Assembly (NCBI RefSeq): GCF_019597925.1
Contig: NZ_CP080442.1
Span: 17,501 to 81,500 of the forward strand
Reading direction: 5' to 3'
Length of the DNA stretch: 64,000 bases
Source of the DNA: [Clostridium] scindens
GTDB lineage: Bacteria; Bacillota; Clostridia; Lachnospirales; Lachnospiraceae
This document shows, piece by piece, positions 55,201 to 63,805 of the stretch (position 1 is its first letter; each line of letters starts with the position of its first letter). Both the position numbers and the translations under genes were made by a program. The notes below the pieces were generated by a model that made no database searches, had not been told where the DNA came from, and saw nothing but the letters and a program-made list of their open reading frames with translations.

Positions 55201-55860
55201 GTGAAAACGATCGGAGAAGAAGCATTCTGGAATACGGCGCTGAAGTCTATCGACCTTCCGGAAGGAGTCACAGGCCTTCTTTCAGGCGCGTTTGGCTGTA
55301 CACAATTGACAGAGATCAAGATTCCCGCCAATATGGAAAATATATATTACTCCGTCTTTGATAGCTGCTCGAAACTTAAAAAAGTAGAGTTTAGCAGTGA
55401 CATTCCGCCAAGCCTGATCCTATATGGGGTAGGATATGGATATCTCTTTGGCATGGATCTGCCGGATGACTTCCGTATTGTGCTATCAGGAAATGCGGCT
55501 GGAAAAGAGGAAGCCTATATTGAGGCATGGAAATATGCTATGATAGGCTACGGAGCGGATGATCAGAATGAACTGTCGCAAGACCAGATAAGAGAAGGCG
55601 AGAATATCGTGCGGAGACTGCTGGGGCTTGAGGCGGCGCGCATTGAGGCGGCTCCTGCACCGGTAGCGCCGGATGCCATGCCAGCGCAGGAAGAAGAGAA
55701 CGAGAGCGAAGATGCCGGGGGCGAGCCGCAGATTGACGATGTACAAGACAAGGCGGAAGATGCTGGAACCGGCAATGGGAACGCCGGGACAGATGCAGAG
55801 GCCGACCATGCAGAGCCGGAGTCCGGCAAGGCAGAGAATGAGGGGGAAGAAGAGTTATGA
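52225..55860 (+). CDS. Leucine-rich-repeat (BspA-like, LRR_5) extracytoplasmic protein
   Basis: Protein of 1,211 residues. An N-terminal anchor (IIAAGAVIVGLPIVW, about 19-33) precedes a Gly/Asp/Pro-rich linker (about 120-200), a beta-rich region (about 200-420), and repeated LRR_5 units from about 430 to 1090, such as IGEGAFEKCREIQGI, IGDYAFMDSGVTGDI and IGEEAFWNTALKSIDLPEG. The tail (about 1140-1211) is acidic and of low complexity, with no sortase motif. BspA-like repeats usually mediate binding to host or bacterial surfaces. Its place between a hybrid kinase and MoxR/DUF58/transglutaminase genes suggests the operon builds or regulates this surface protein. It overlaps both neighbours by ATGA. 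Confidence 0.87.
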   Translation: MKRSSLWGWITGKAALKRIIAAGAVIVGLPIVWHSYQNGGIFDPDSYAKNQKVQDNQVIFPEEDEYSQEDGGKGDSDLWEKDHKAEEKLNPEDMPDSSILFETKGKLAEFGSADQMTSDANQPGGIPGSPDGDDGPTILVPGGDGSITVPDGTFGPDGNHNGNGSEGNGGGDDSHPSVDPDPIIPDPDPRPELPPDIYEGLIPVETFPDGGISGDGSNVKITLRLTEDIYETNPIYYGEVLDDWKLFCAVCVYVDVDSGEGMSTIYRIEDYNENFKIGSFPKVAKEDFSVDFYFRPNKGSKWQKETWNYKVKPFKVMFSGWEEGTYSSPAWYPQIGETRNLLNYYPDVLPEEWVDIRSLPIDLPEMFPGWSETPQGEPVPLIYAPMLPGRHVLYPLELVPVPEGMSVSMEMNWNYWMCLQTLNEYTGSREMLEVPDGIGMIDLYGVSVDAIKIPSSVLEVNLDAFGLEVSQSYQVDEENPNYASFEGMLLNKDKTVLYAVPSEKKTVTVPETVTYAEISNNAIEEMHFQSGMPIKLELENLHDASLYVPAEAYFTYLAAWGDRLGSNRLLPDNGADAEFIIQDGAILSRDGKILYGLLDSVGGIYAVPDKVEYIEEGAFAGSASLSTVILPDSVKSLNAQAMTGRQISCIICLGAEPPAIKGDSFDNLDVLQVQVPKGAGESYVDAWTQALGREKAEAIVTEAFNQMESKDGYTYLTQEDGAVLLKVPEDLVYFNGNELQDVTIKEIGSNVFSNCGQLLVAELPESVKRIGEGAFEKCREIQGIVSYSTDTVTVGENAFAGCSKLRFLAFNAASATFENEYWPGGGMKYCVPEGASGYNGNHVPPGCASYFLESQNEGRLLYGEDEEGRYLLAATDNITGEVLLLPDTLEIDDEAMSGCGESFTLDSAGMARLRYIGDYAFMDSGVTGDIILPDTLRYLGGYTFYGCTGISSIHIDGPLDWYKNEFHGPELRSSVFSGCTNLETVTFGSECGVKTIGEEAFWNTALKSIDLPEGVTGLLSGAFGCTQLTEIKIPANMENIYYSVFDSCSKLKKVEFSSDIPPSLILYGVGYGYLFGMDLPDDFRIVLSGNAAGKEEAYIEAWKYAMIGYGADDQNELSQDQIREGENIVRRLLGLEAARIEAAPAPVAPDAMPAQEEENESEDAGGEPQIDDVQDKAEDAGTGNGNAGTDAEADHAEPESGKAENEGEEEL

Positions 55861-56810
55861 TTATCGAACAGTCGGAACATATTGTCCGGGAAGTCAGGAA
55901 GGCTTTTATCGGAAAAGACGAGATTATAAAGAAGGTGCTGATGACGATATACGCCGGAGGCCACATTCTTCTGGAAGATTCTCCGGGGGTGGGAAAGACC
56001 GCTCTGGCGCTGGCGTTTTCCAGAGCCATTGGACTGGATTATAAGAGAATCCAGTTTACGACGGATACGCTTCCGTCGGATATTACCGGGTTTACTATGT
56101 TCAACCGGCAGGCCAATGAGTTTGTATATCATGAAGGCGCGGCAAACTGCAACCTTCTGCTGGCGGATGAGATCAACCGTACTTCGCCGAAGACGCAGGC
56201 AGCCCTTCTGGAGGCCATGGAGGAGAATAATGTTACCGTAGATGGAGTGACCCATATGCTGCCTTCGCCGTTTATCTGCATCGCGACCCAGAACCCTTTT
56301 GGAACGTCAGGCACCCAGCCGCTGCCGGAATCTCAGATGGACCGTTTCATGACAAGGCTGTCTATCGGGTATCCGTCAGCCGAAGATCAGATGCAGATCC
56401 TGAAGGCGCACCGGTACGCCAACCCACTGGAAGACATTCAGGTGGTGGCAACCAGAGAAAATATCCTGGAGGTCAGGAATTATCTGTCCTCCGTGCGGCT
56501 AAACGATGATATGCTCCGCTATATTATAAAACTGTGTGAAGAGACCCGGCAGCTTCCACTGGTGGAACTGGGCATCAGTCCCCGTGGAGTGCAGGCGTTG
56601 ACGAGGATGTCCAAGGCTCATGCGATTCTGCATGAAAGAGGCTATGTTGTTCCGGAAGACGTGCAGGCTGTCTTTGTAGACGTGTGTGCCCATCGTCTGG
56701 TACTGAGGCCTCAGGCCAGGGTAGAAGGCGTGACGGAGCGTGATCTTTTGGCGGATATCCTCAAAAGATTCCAGGCGCCTGCAATGAATAAGAGGTGGAA
56801 GAATGAATAA
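55857..56810 (+). CDS. MoxR family AAA+ ATPase
   Basis: AAA+ ATPase of 317 residues. Seen: Walker A EDSPGVGKTALA near 38, Walker B LLLADEINRTSPKTQAALLE near 102, sensor-1 region CIATQNPFGTSGTQPLPESQ near 140, and sensor-2 GISPRGVQAL near 240. MoxR proteins act as chaperones for assembly of partners encoded beside them, commonly DUF58 and transglutaminase-like proteins as here. The gene overlaps both the repeat-protein gene and the DUF58 gene. Confidence 0.93.
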   Translation: MIIEQSEHIVREVRKAFIGKDEIIKKVLMTIYAGGHILLEDSPGVGKTALALAFSRAIGLDYKRIQFTTDTLPSDITGFTMFNRQANEFVYHEGAANCNLLLADEINRTSPKTQAALLEAMEENNVTVDGVTHMLPSPFICIATQNPFGTSGTQPLPESQMDRFMTRLSIGYPSAEDQMQILKAHRYANPLEDIQVVATRENILEVRNYLSSVRLNDDMLRYIIKLCEETRQLPLVELGISPRGVQALTRMSKAHAILHERGYVVPEDVQAVFVDVCAHRLVLRPQARVEGVTERDLLADILKRFQAPAMNKRWKNE

Positions 56811-57975
56811 AAGCCGGAAGATATATGGGAGTATCTTTCTCTTCTCCCTTTTCATCCTCCTTCTGTCCGGCAGCCGGTATGTCTTAGCGGCAGTGGCAGC
56901 AGAGGCCGCCCTTTTGCTCTTGCTAAGGATACTTCTGTCTGTTGATGCAAAAGGCATCCAGCTAATGCAGAAAATGCAAACGGCATGCGTTGCCGGACAG
57001 GAACTGGAGATATCTATGGAGGCACTTTCGAAAAGGCGGCTTAGGGCAGCCGGAATTCTGGAAGTTACTATGGCATACCGTAATGTGCTGTTTGGGTTTA
57101 CAGGGAGGCAGCAGATTCAGATTCCCCTTGCAGGCAGACAGGAATCCTTTCTGATACCGTTTGGCTCTGAACTGTGCGGGGAAGTGCATGTGAAGGTAGA
57201 AAAGGCTGTCTGCTATGACCTTTTCGGCCTGTGCAGGGCGGAATTGGAATGTCCGGGCGAGCAGATGCTGACGGTGCATCCCGGGAAGGTGCCGATACGC
57301 CTGCTGCTCAAGCGGCAGCCCCAGGGATATCTGGAAGGGGAACAGTATTATCAGAGCCGGAAGGGCAATGATGTAAGCGAGGTCTTTGACTTGAGGGAAT
57401 ATTACCCGGGAGATGACATCCGCTCAATTCACTGGAAACTGTCCAGCAAGATGGATTCTGTGATTGTCAGGGAAGGAAGCGACACGTCCCATTATGATAC
57501 GATTCTTCTATTTGATGCCGGGCTTGGAGGCAAAGAGAAGCAGTGGGATAAGAAAGTATTGTCATCTGCCGTAGAACTGGGGATCTCTGTAAGCGGCAGG
57601 CTAATTGAGCTGGGAATACCCCATTATATAGGAATACCGGCAGGGGACAGGATTTTGCGGCTTCAAGTGTCAGATCGTGCGGATTATCTGCAGATGATAG
57701 ATATCTGGATGGGGATCACTCTTCCAAAGAAGAGCGGAATAGTACTCCAGAACTTTCTGATTGAGAAAATGCAGAAGGAGTATACAAAGCTTATCTATGT
57801 TGCGGTGGGAGAATATTCGGAAGAATTATTCCAGATGGAAGGGGAACTGGACATGACGGCAATATGCCTGCAGGAGAACGGCGATCAGGTGGGACTGACG
57901 CAGAGAGGCTCAAGCCAGCTGGTGGAACTTCCCTATGATCTGCTGTACAGCCATCCTCATAATATATCTATATAA
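56803..57975 (+). CDS. DUF58 domain-containing membrane protein
   Basis: Protein of 390 residues with two short N-terminal hydrophobic segments (about 7-45), an extracytoplasmic or beta-rich middle, and the DUF58 signature DVSEVFDLREYYPGDDIRSIHWKLS (residues about 191-215, given here as the recognised block) followed by a von Willebrand A-like fold beginning TILLFDAG. It is the standard partner of MoxR ATPases. It overlaps moxR by eight bases and is 52 bases ahead of the transglutaminase-like gene. Confidence 0.9.
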   Translation: MNKSRKIYGSIFLFSLFILLLSGSRYVLAAVAAEAALLLLLRILLSVDAKGIQLMQKMQTACVAGQELEISMEALSKRRLRAAGILEVTMAYRNVLFGFTGRQQIQIPLAGRQESFLIPFGSELCGEVHVKVEKAVCYDLFGLCRAELECPGEQMLTVHPGKVPIRLLLKRQPQGYLEGEQYYQSRKGNDVSEVFDLREYYPGDDIRSIHWKLSSKMDSVIVREGSDTSHYDTILLFDAGLGGKEKQWDKKVLSSAVELGISVSGRLIELGIPHYIGIPAGDRILRLQVSDRADYLQMIDIWMGITLPKKSGIVLQNFLIEKMQKEYTKLIYVAVGEYSEELFQMEGELDMTAICLQENGDQVGLTQRGSSQLVELPYDLLYSHPHNISI

Positions 57976-58027
57976 CAAGAATCCTTCCTCAAAGGATCAT
58001 GAAGGATAGCAAAGGAGAGACATTAAG

Positions 58028-60358
58028 ATGCGCATGCGAAACCAGGAGGATGCGGTAAAAAGAATAGAACTGAAAAGCGCATCCAAGAGCATGCAGGCAG
58101 AAAGACTGTGGCAGTTTCTCCTGGCGGCGCTTCTTTTGATAGGAATGCTTAGATCCTACCTGGACTGCGTGACGCTTAGCGGAATGCATGCGTGGATACT
58201 TTCTGTTGCAGGAGGCGCTGCGCTTCTGTGCTGCGCCGTATTATCATCTCACCCAAGGACAAGCGCATATGCAACGCTTCCGCCTGTGGCGGCCGGAGTG
58301 ATCTGGACTGTCATATCTGGAATCAGGGAGGTATATGGCGGCTTTCTGGGAGTGATGAATTATCTGATCAGCTGGTGGAATCTAAGATATGATGACGGGA
58401 AGAATCTGTTTCAGGGAGAAACGATCACTCAGCAAGGAATAGAGGCATTTTCCGTAGTAATGATCCTAGCGGTTACGGCGGTCGTGTGGGAGATGGTGCA
58501 AAAAAGGAGGAGCGTCCTGTCCGGAATTCTTTTGATGCTATATCTGGCTCCTGGCCTCATATTAGGCTATTTGTCTACAGTGACTGCCTCCATTTTGCTG
58601 ACGGCCGGGGTCGGGATGTGGCTTCACCGGATTCAGGGAGGCAGGCAGTTGCAGAGAGGATTGTGGACAGCTGGTCTGGGAATCCTATTCTTTGCGTTAG
58701 CGGTTTGCGTAGGAGGAGAAAGCCTGAAGGGAATCGAGCATTTCCGCAAGGAAAGCGCCCGTCAGATCCGGGACATGCGGTTTGGCGAAGATTCGCTGCC
58801 GGAAGGCAATATGTATAGGGCGGATTCTATGCTTGACGGGGATGAGGAGACATTGGAGGTTGCAACAAGGCAAGTGAAGTCCATGTATCTTCGCGGCTTC
58901 GTAGGGGGCTGCTATGAAGAAGGGATCTGGACGCCGCTTAAGAATTCCGCGTTTGGCGGAGAAAATGCGGGAATGATGGGATGGCTCAAGAAACAGGGGT
59001 TCTATACAGCAAGCCAGTATTTCGCCTATGCCAGTATAAAAGAGCAGGAGGAGATTCCGAAGAACCAGGTAGAGATTAAAAATATCGGCGCGCGCAGAAA
59101 CTATATTTACATGCCTTATTCCGCACAAAGGCCGAAGAAGACGCAGGCTCATCAGGAGCAGGATGCGAATTTCCAGTCATCCAGCTTCCTTGGAAGCAGG
59201 GAGTATGCCTATTCAGAGCGGTCAGAAAATATTCCGGCAGAATTGCTTCATGTATCAGGCTGGGTGTCCAGCCCTTCCGGGAAAGAAGAAAAAGCCTACC
59301 AGGAAGAGGAAGCAGTCTATCGCAGTTTCGTGTACGAGAATTATCTGGACGTGGATGATTCCCTGGTGGGCTTGATGGACTTCCTGTTCTGGGCCGATGC
59401 AAAGCCGGAGGAGAAGGATGGCATCTATACGTCTACCGACAGGATACGGACCATTTTAAGAGAAATGACATCTTATAAAGCGAATCCGGAAGCAGTGCCG
59501 GAAGGAGAAGAGCCCGTGCGCTGGTTTCTTACGGAAGGGCGGCAGGGAAATGCGGCGCTATATGCCACCACTGCGGTGCAGGCGTATCGTGCAAACGGGA
59601 TACCGGCCAGGTATGCGGAAGGCTATCTGCTTAAGGAAGCGGAAGTGGCGGATTCCAAGAATGGAAAAGTCACGCTTACCAGCCAGGACAGCCATGCCTG
59701 GGCGGAAGTCTATACGGATGGCATCGGCTGGGTCCCGATTGATGTGACGCCGGGATTCTATTATGATACATATGCGTTGATGGAAATGGTACAGAAGCCT
59801 CAGGGAATCCAGCAGACGGCTGCCGTGGAAGATACGGAAAATGATGCGGATCAGGTTAATGACAAAGGTCAGAAAGGGACGGAGGAGGAAAAGGACAAGA
59901 CTTCCGAAACCATTCTTCAGGCTGTGCTGGGGGCAGGGGTCATGGTGCTGATCGTTATAACGGCTCTGATCATATTTTTGGAGAGCCGGCGCTATCTATG
60001 TCTGAGGAGACTGGCTCGGAATTACCGGGATGCCGGGGAGGAAGGCAAGGCGCGCATTCTGTGCCATGCAGTCATCGAATTTCTGCGTATGGCTGGGATA
60101 GAAGCAATTCCCGGGTGGCAGGCGGAGGAGACGGAACAGGCATTGACGGAACTTGTGCCGGCCTTTCAGGAGGGAGAATACATTAGGGTCAGCCATCTGA
60201 TAGAAAAGCATATCTATGGAGACGAGGAATTGCGGGCACATGAGAAGAGAGCCCTGGCGAGTTTCATTGAAAAGATGAACAGGGAGAGGAAGAGATTAAA
60301 ACTGCAAAGGCGGCTTCGCATTCGCTATTGCAGATGGCGCATAAAGCAAAAGATATAG
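58028..60358 (+). CDS. Transglutaminase-like membrane protein lacking the catalytic cysteine
   Basis: Protein of 776 residues: six or more N-terminal membrane segments (about 28-235), an extracytoplasmic transglutaminase-like domain (about 260-610), a further membrane segment near 635-655, and a cytoplasmic helical tail. The catalytic region reads GNAALYATTAVQAYRANGIPARY; active enzymes have cysteine at the place of Ala509. The histidine (His556 in SHAWAEVY) and aspartate (Asp572 in PIDVTPG) are kept. It is therefore probably a non-catalytic binding or scaffolding domain. It ends the operon with MoxR and DUF58. GCAAAGGAGAGA precedes the ATG. Confidence 0.88.
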   Translation: MRMRNQEDAVKRIELKSASKSMQAERLWQFLLAALLLIGMLRSYLDCVTLSGMHAWILSVAGGAALLCCAVLSSHPRTSAYATLPPVAAGVIWTVISGIREVYGGFLGVMNYLISWWNLRYDDGKNLFQGETITQQGIEAFSVVMILAVTAVVWEMVQKRRSVLSGILLMLYLAPGLILGYLSTVTASILLTAGVGMWLHRIQGGRQLQRGLWTAGLGILFFALAVCVGGESLKGIEHFRKESARQIRDMRFGEDSLPEGNMYRADSMLDGDEETLEVATRQVKSMYLRGFVGGCYEEGIWTPLKNSAFGGENAGMMGWLKKQGFYTASQYFAYASIKEQEEIPKNQVEIKNIGARRNYIYMPYSAQRPKKTQAHQEQDANFQSSSFLGSREYAYSERSENIPAELLHVSGWVSSPSGKEEKAYQEEEAVYRSFVYENYLDVDDSLVGLMDFLFWADAKPEEKDGIYTSTDRIRTILREMTSYKANPEAVPEGEEPVRWFLTEGRQGNAALYATTAVQAYRANGIPARYAEGYLLKEAEVADSKNGKVTLTSQDSHAWAEVYTDGIGWVPIDVTPGFYYDTYALMEMVQKPQGIQQTAAVEDTENDADQVNDKGQKGTEEEKDKTSETILQAVLGAGVMVLIVITALIIFLESRRYLCLRRLARNYRDAGEEGKARILCHAVIEFLRMAGIEAIPGWQAEETEQALTELVPAFQEGEYIRVSHLIEKHIYGDEELRAHEKRALASFIEKMNRERKRLKLQRRLRIRYCRWRIKQKI

Positions 60359-60370
60359 GCGCAATCCCTT

Positions 60371-60400
60371 GACAGTTCGGGCTATGTTATGCTACGATTT
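60371..60400 (+). promoter_or_regulatory. Promoter of the metG T-box leader
   Basis: TTGACA at 60371 and TACGAT at 60395 are 18 bases apart, immediately upstream of the T-box leader and just after the transglutaminase-like gene. Confidence 0.65.
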
Positions 60401-60404
60401 TTAG

Positions 60405-60728
60405 TACGAATTATATGCAAACGCAGTGACGAAGAGAGTACGTGGTAGGAAGTCCTACAGAGAAGTCCCCGGATTCCGGACAGGAACAGGCTGAGAGGGA
60501 TGGGCGAAATACGGCGGAAGATGGCTTCCAAGCGGTGCAGTCGATAGGCTACATATAGTTAGTCCAGGTAGGCTGCAAAGGGTCCGCCCTTTAACGCGGT
60601 AGGGTGTATCTTAATGCACCTGCTAAGGCTTCCTGCCGCGAGGCAGAAGCGAACAGAAGTGGTAACGCGGGTTAGTCTCGTCTTCTCCGATTTTTCTTAT
60701 CAAGAAGAATCGGAGATTTTTTTTCTTC
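60405..60728 (+). promoter_or_regulatory. T-box leader (tRNA-Met sensing) of metG
   Basis: The T-box sequence AGAAGTGGTAACGCGGG lies at about 60655-60671. In stem I, GAAG (60431-60434) pairs with CTTC (60525-60528), and the internal loop carries AGTA on its 5' side and the triplet ATG (60521-60523) on its 3' side, a methionine specifier. The terminator (CTCCGATT against AATCGGAG, followed by TTTTTTTT) lies at 60686-60728. Uncharged tRNA-Met would stabilise the antiterminator and raise methionyl-tRNA synthetase expression. Confidence 0.9.
60686..60728 (+). terminator. Terminator of the T-box expression platform
   Basis: TCTCCGATTTTTCTT pairs with AAGAAGAATCGGAGA around ATC, followed by eight T. 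It competes with the antiterminator containing the T-box sequence. Confidence 0.9.
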
Positions 60729-60784
60729 ATGGAGAACTGCAGCGTGTGCATATATCAGCAAAGAGGACAAGGAGAGGATTAGAA

Positions 60785-62698
60785 ATGGATAAACAGAAGT
60801 ACTATATTACGACAGCCATTGCTTATACATCGGGGAAGCCGCACATTGGGAACACGTATGAGATCGTGCTTGCGGATGCGATCGCCAGATATAAGAGAAG
60901 CCAGGGGTACGATGTATTCTTCCAGACCGGCACGGACGAGCATGGGCAGAAGATCGAGTTGAAGGCAGAAGAGGCAGGGGTTACGCCAAAAGAATTTGTA
61001 GATGGAGTTGCCGGACAGATTCAGACGATCTGGGATCTGATGAATACGTCCTATGACAAATTTATCCGTACCACGGACGCTGACCATGAAAAGCAGGTTC
61101 AGAAGATATTTAAGAAATTATATGACCAGGGGGATATTTACAAAGGATATTACGAGGGAATGTACTGCACGCCCTGCGAGTCCTTCTTTACCGAGTCCCA
61201 GCTGGTGGACGGCAAGTGTCCTGACTGCGGCCGCGAAGTGCAGCCGGCAAAGGAAGAAGCGTACTTCTTTAAGATGAGCAAATACGCGGATCGTCTGATC
61301 GAGCATATTAACAGCCATCCGGAATTTATCCAGCCGGTATCAAGGAAGAATGAGATGATGAACAACTTCCTGCTTCCGGGACTGCAGGATCTGTGCGTAT
61401 CCAGGACATCCTTCAAATGGGGAATCCCGGTAGACTTCGATCCGGAGCATGTGGTATACGTGTGGCTGGACGCGCTGACCAACTACATCACGGGCATCGG
61501 CTACGACTGTGATGGAGAGAGCACGGAGCAGTTCAAGAAGGACTGGCCGGCGGATCTGCACCTGATCGGAAAGGATATCATCCGCTTCCATACCATTTAC
61601 TGGCCAATCTTCTTGATGGCGCTGGATCTGCCGCTTCCAAAGCAGATATTCGGCCACCCGTGGCTATTACAAGGCGACGGCAAGATGAGCAAATCCAAGG
61701 GAAACGTACTCTATGCGGATGAACTGGTAGACTTCTTCGGCGTAGACGCGGTGCGTTACTTCGTGCTTCATGAGATGCCATTTGAAAATGACGGCGTGAT
61801 CTCCTGGGAACTTATGGTGGAGCGCATGAATTCAGATCTTGCCAATACCTTGGGCAACCTGGTGAACCGGACCATCTCCATGACCAACAAGTATTTTGAC
61901 GGCGCTGTCACGGATAAGAAAGTGGCGGATGACGAGGACGCAAAGGCCGTGGACGCAGACCTTAAGGCGGTCACGGAGAATACGCCAAAGGCCGTGGAGG
62001 CTAAGATGGATGAACTACGGGTAGCGGACGCCATCACAGAGATTTTCAATCTGTTCAAACGCTGCAACAAATATATAGACGAGACCATGCCATGGGCGCT
62101 GGCGAAAGACGAGTCTAAAAAAGACCGCCTGGAGACGGTGCTTTACAACCTGCTGGAAAGCATCAAGGCAGGCGCCGTGCTGCTGGAATCCTTCATGCCA
62201 GACACCTCCGCCAAGATTCTGGCGCAGCTGGGCGACGGCAAAGTAACCGATAAGCCGGAGATTCTCTTTGCAAGACTCGACATAGACGAAGTCATGAAGA
62301 AGGTAGAAGAACTCCATCCTCCGGTTGCTGAAGAAGTAGCAGAGGAAGAAGTCATTGATATCGAGGCAAAGCCAGAGATTACATTTGAAGAATTCGGCAA
62401 GATGCAGTTCCAGGTGGGCGAGATCATCGCCTGCGAGGAAGTGAAGAAGTCAAAGAAGCTGCTGTGTTCCCAGGTGAAAGTGGGAAGCCAGGTGAAGCAG
62501 ATCGTATCCGGAATCAAGGCGCATTACTCTGCAGAAGAGATGGTCGGCAAGAAAGTCATGGTGCTTGTGAACCTTAAGCCGGCAAAACTGGCAGGAGTAT
62601 TATCCGAAGGAATGCTGCTGTGCGCGGAAGACGCAGAAGGCAATCTGGCGCTGATGACCCCGGAAAAAGAAATGCCGGCTGGCGCACAGATCAGTTAA
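60785..62698 (+). CDS. metG: Methionyl-tRNA synthetase
   Basis: Class I synthetase of 637 residues charging tRNA-Met. Seen: HIGH-type motif GKPHIGNTYE near 16-25, a Cys-x2-Cys pair with a second pair (CTPCES, CPDCGRE, about 126-147) for zinc, KMSKS-type motif GKMSKSKGNV near 300, and a C-terminal EMAP/Trbp111-like tRNA-binding domain (about 535-637). The ATG at 60785 follows AAGGAGAGG; a longer reading to 60614 runs into the T-box leader and is rejected. It is controlled by the T-box riboswitch upstream. Confidence 0.96.
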   Translation: MDKQKYYITTAIAYTSGKPHIGNTYEIVLADAIARYKRSQGYDVFFQTGTDEHGQKIELKAEEAGVTPKEFVDGVAGQIQTIWDLMNTSYDKFIRTTDADHEKQVQKIFKKLYDQGDIYKGYYEGMYCTPCESFFTESQLVDGKCPDCGREVQPAKEEAYFFKMSKYADRLIEHINSHPEFIQPVSRKNEMMNNFLLPGLQDLCVSRTSFKWGIPVDFDPEHVVYVWLDALTNYITGIGYDCDGESTEQFKKDWPADLHLIGKDIIRFHTIYWPIFLMALDLPLPKQIFGHPWLLQGDGKMSKSKGNVLYADELVDFFGVDAVRYFVLHEMPFENDGVISWELMVERMNSDLANTLGNLVNRTISMTNKYFDGAVTDKKVADDEDAKAVDADLKAVTENTPKAVEAKMDELRVADAITEIFNLFKRCNKYIDETMPWALAKDESKKDRLETVLYNLLESIKAGAVLLESFMPDTSAKILAQLGDGKVTDKPEILFARLDIDEVMKKVEELHPPVAEEVAEEEVIDIEAKPEITFEEFGKMQFQVGEIIACEEVKKSKKLLCSQVKVGSQVKQIVSGIKAHYSAEEMVGKKVMVLVNLKPAKLAGVLSEGMLLCAEDAEGNLALMTPEKEMPAGAQIS

Positions 62699-62740
62699 AA
62701 TCTTCAAACAATAACAAAAAGGGACAGGATATGATGCAAA

Positions 62741-62772
62741 GTGACACGTAACACTTTTTAAAAGTGTTACGT
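62741..62772. repeat. ACACGTAACA palindrome, copy 4
   Basis: GACACGTAACACTTTT and AAAAGTGTTACGTGTC form a near-perfect palindrome about 16 bases per arm. It lies in the spacer between metG and ddh and ends some 25 bases before the ddh start codon, so it is in or at the edge of the ddh leader. Confidence 0.85.
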
Positions 62773-62799
62773 GTCAAATTAACAAAGGAGATGAAGAAT

Positions 62800-63786
62800 A
62801 TGGATAAAATCAGAATTGGTATCGTGGGATATGGCAACATTGGCAGAGGCGTGGAGAAGGCCATCGCCCGCAACGAGGATATGGAACTGACGGCTGTATT
62901 TACGAGAAGAGACCCTTCAGGCGTAAAGATTGCAACCGAGGGTGTTGAGGTAAAGCATATCGATGACATGTTATCCATGAAGGATAAAATTGATGTGATG
63001 ATGCTCTGCGGAGGCTCTGCGACGGATCTTCCGGTAATGGGGCCCCAGATCGTCCAGAATTTTAATACAATTGACAGTTTTGATACCCATGCCAGAATCC
63101 CGGAATATTTTGCAAATGTGGATAAAGCGGCAAAATCCGGTGGACATGTAGGAATCATCTCTGTGGGCTGGGATCCGGGAATGTTCTCGTTAAACCGCCT
63201 GTATGCAGAGTCCATCCTGGTACAGGGAAGCACCTATACATTCTGGGGAAAGGGCGTAAGCCAGGGGCATTCTGACGCCATCCGGCGCGTGGAAGGCGTA
63301 AAGAATGCCATCCAGTATACCGTGCCGGTTGAGGACGCCGTGGAACGCGTAAGGAGCGGAAGCGAGCCGCAGCTTACCACAAGGGACAAGCATCTGCGGG
63401 AATGCTATGTAGTGCCGGAAGAAGGGGCAGACCTTAAGAAGATTGAAGAGACCATCAAGACAATGCCGAATTATTTTGATGATTATGATACGACGGTTAC
63501 CTTTATCACAGAGGAAGAGCTGAAAGAGAACCACAGCAAGATGCCTCATGGCGGATTTGTAATCCGAAGCGGCGAGACGGGGACGGATGGAAGCAAGCAT
63601 ATTATCGAATATTCCCTGAAACTGGATTCTAATCCAGAATTCACGGCCAGCGTGCTCGTGTGCTATGCAAGAGCTGCCTATCGTCTGGCGAAGGCAGGCG
63701 AGACAGGGGCAAAGACGGTATTCGATATCGCTCCGGCGCTTTTATCTATGAAGACGCCGGAACAGCTGCGCGCCGAGTTGCTGTAA
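62800..63786 (+). CDS. ddh: meso-Diaminopimelate dehydrogenase
   Basis: NADPH-dependent enzyme of 328 residues, the usual Ddh size. Seen: the nucleotide-binding motif GIVGYGNIGRGVE at 6-18, FTRRDPSG near 35, the LCGGSATDLP segment near 68, SFDTHARIPEY near 92, and VGWDPGMFSLNR near 122. It makes meso-diaminopimelate from tetrahydrodipicolinate in one step, giving a short route to lysine and cell-wall precursor. The ATG at 62800 follows AAAGGAGATGA. The gene lies between metG and tatD, which are usually neighbours, with a dispersed palindrome in its leader. Confidence 0.93.
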   Translation: MDKIRIGIVGYGNIGRGVEKAIARNEDMELTAVFTRRDPSGVKIATEGVEVKHIDDMLSMKDKIDVMMLCGGSATDLPVMGPQIVQNFNTIDSFDTHARIPEYFANVDKAAKSGGHVGIISVGWDPGMFSLNRLYAESILVQGSTYTFWGKGVSQGHSDAIRRVEGVKNAIQYTVPVEDAVERVRSGSEPQLTTRDKHLRECYVVPEEGADLKKIEETIKTMPNYFDDYDTTVTFITEEELKENHSKMPHGGFVIRSGETGTDGSKHIIEYSLKLDSNPEFTASVLVCYARAAYRLAKAGETGAKTVFDIAPALLSMKTPEQLRAELL

Positions 63787-63805
63787 CAGCAGGTTTGGAG
63801 GAGAC

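Noticed and set aside
60614..60784. Extended N-terminus of methionyl-tRNA synthetase
   Set aside because: The extra codons lie in the T-box leader and terminator; the conserved protein begins at the ATG at 60785 with a good ribosome site.
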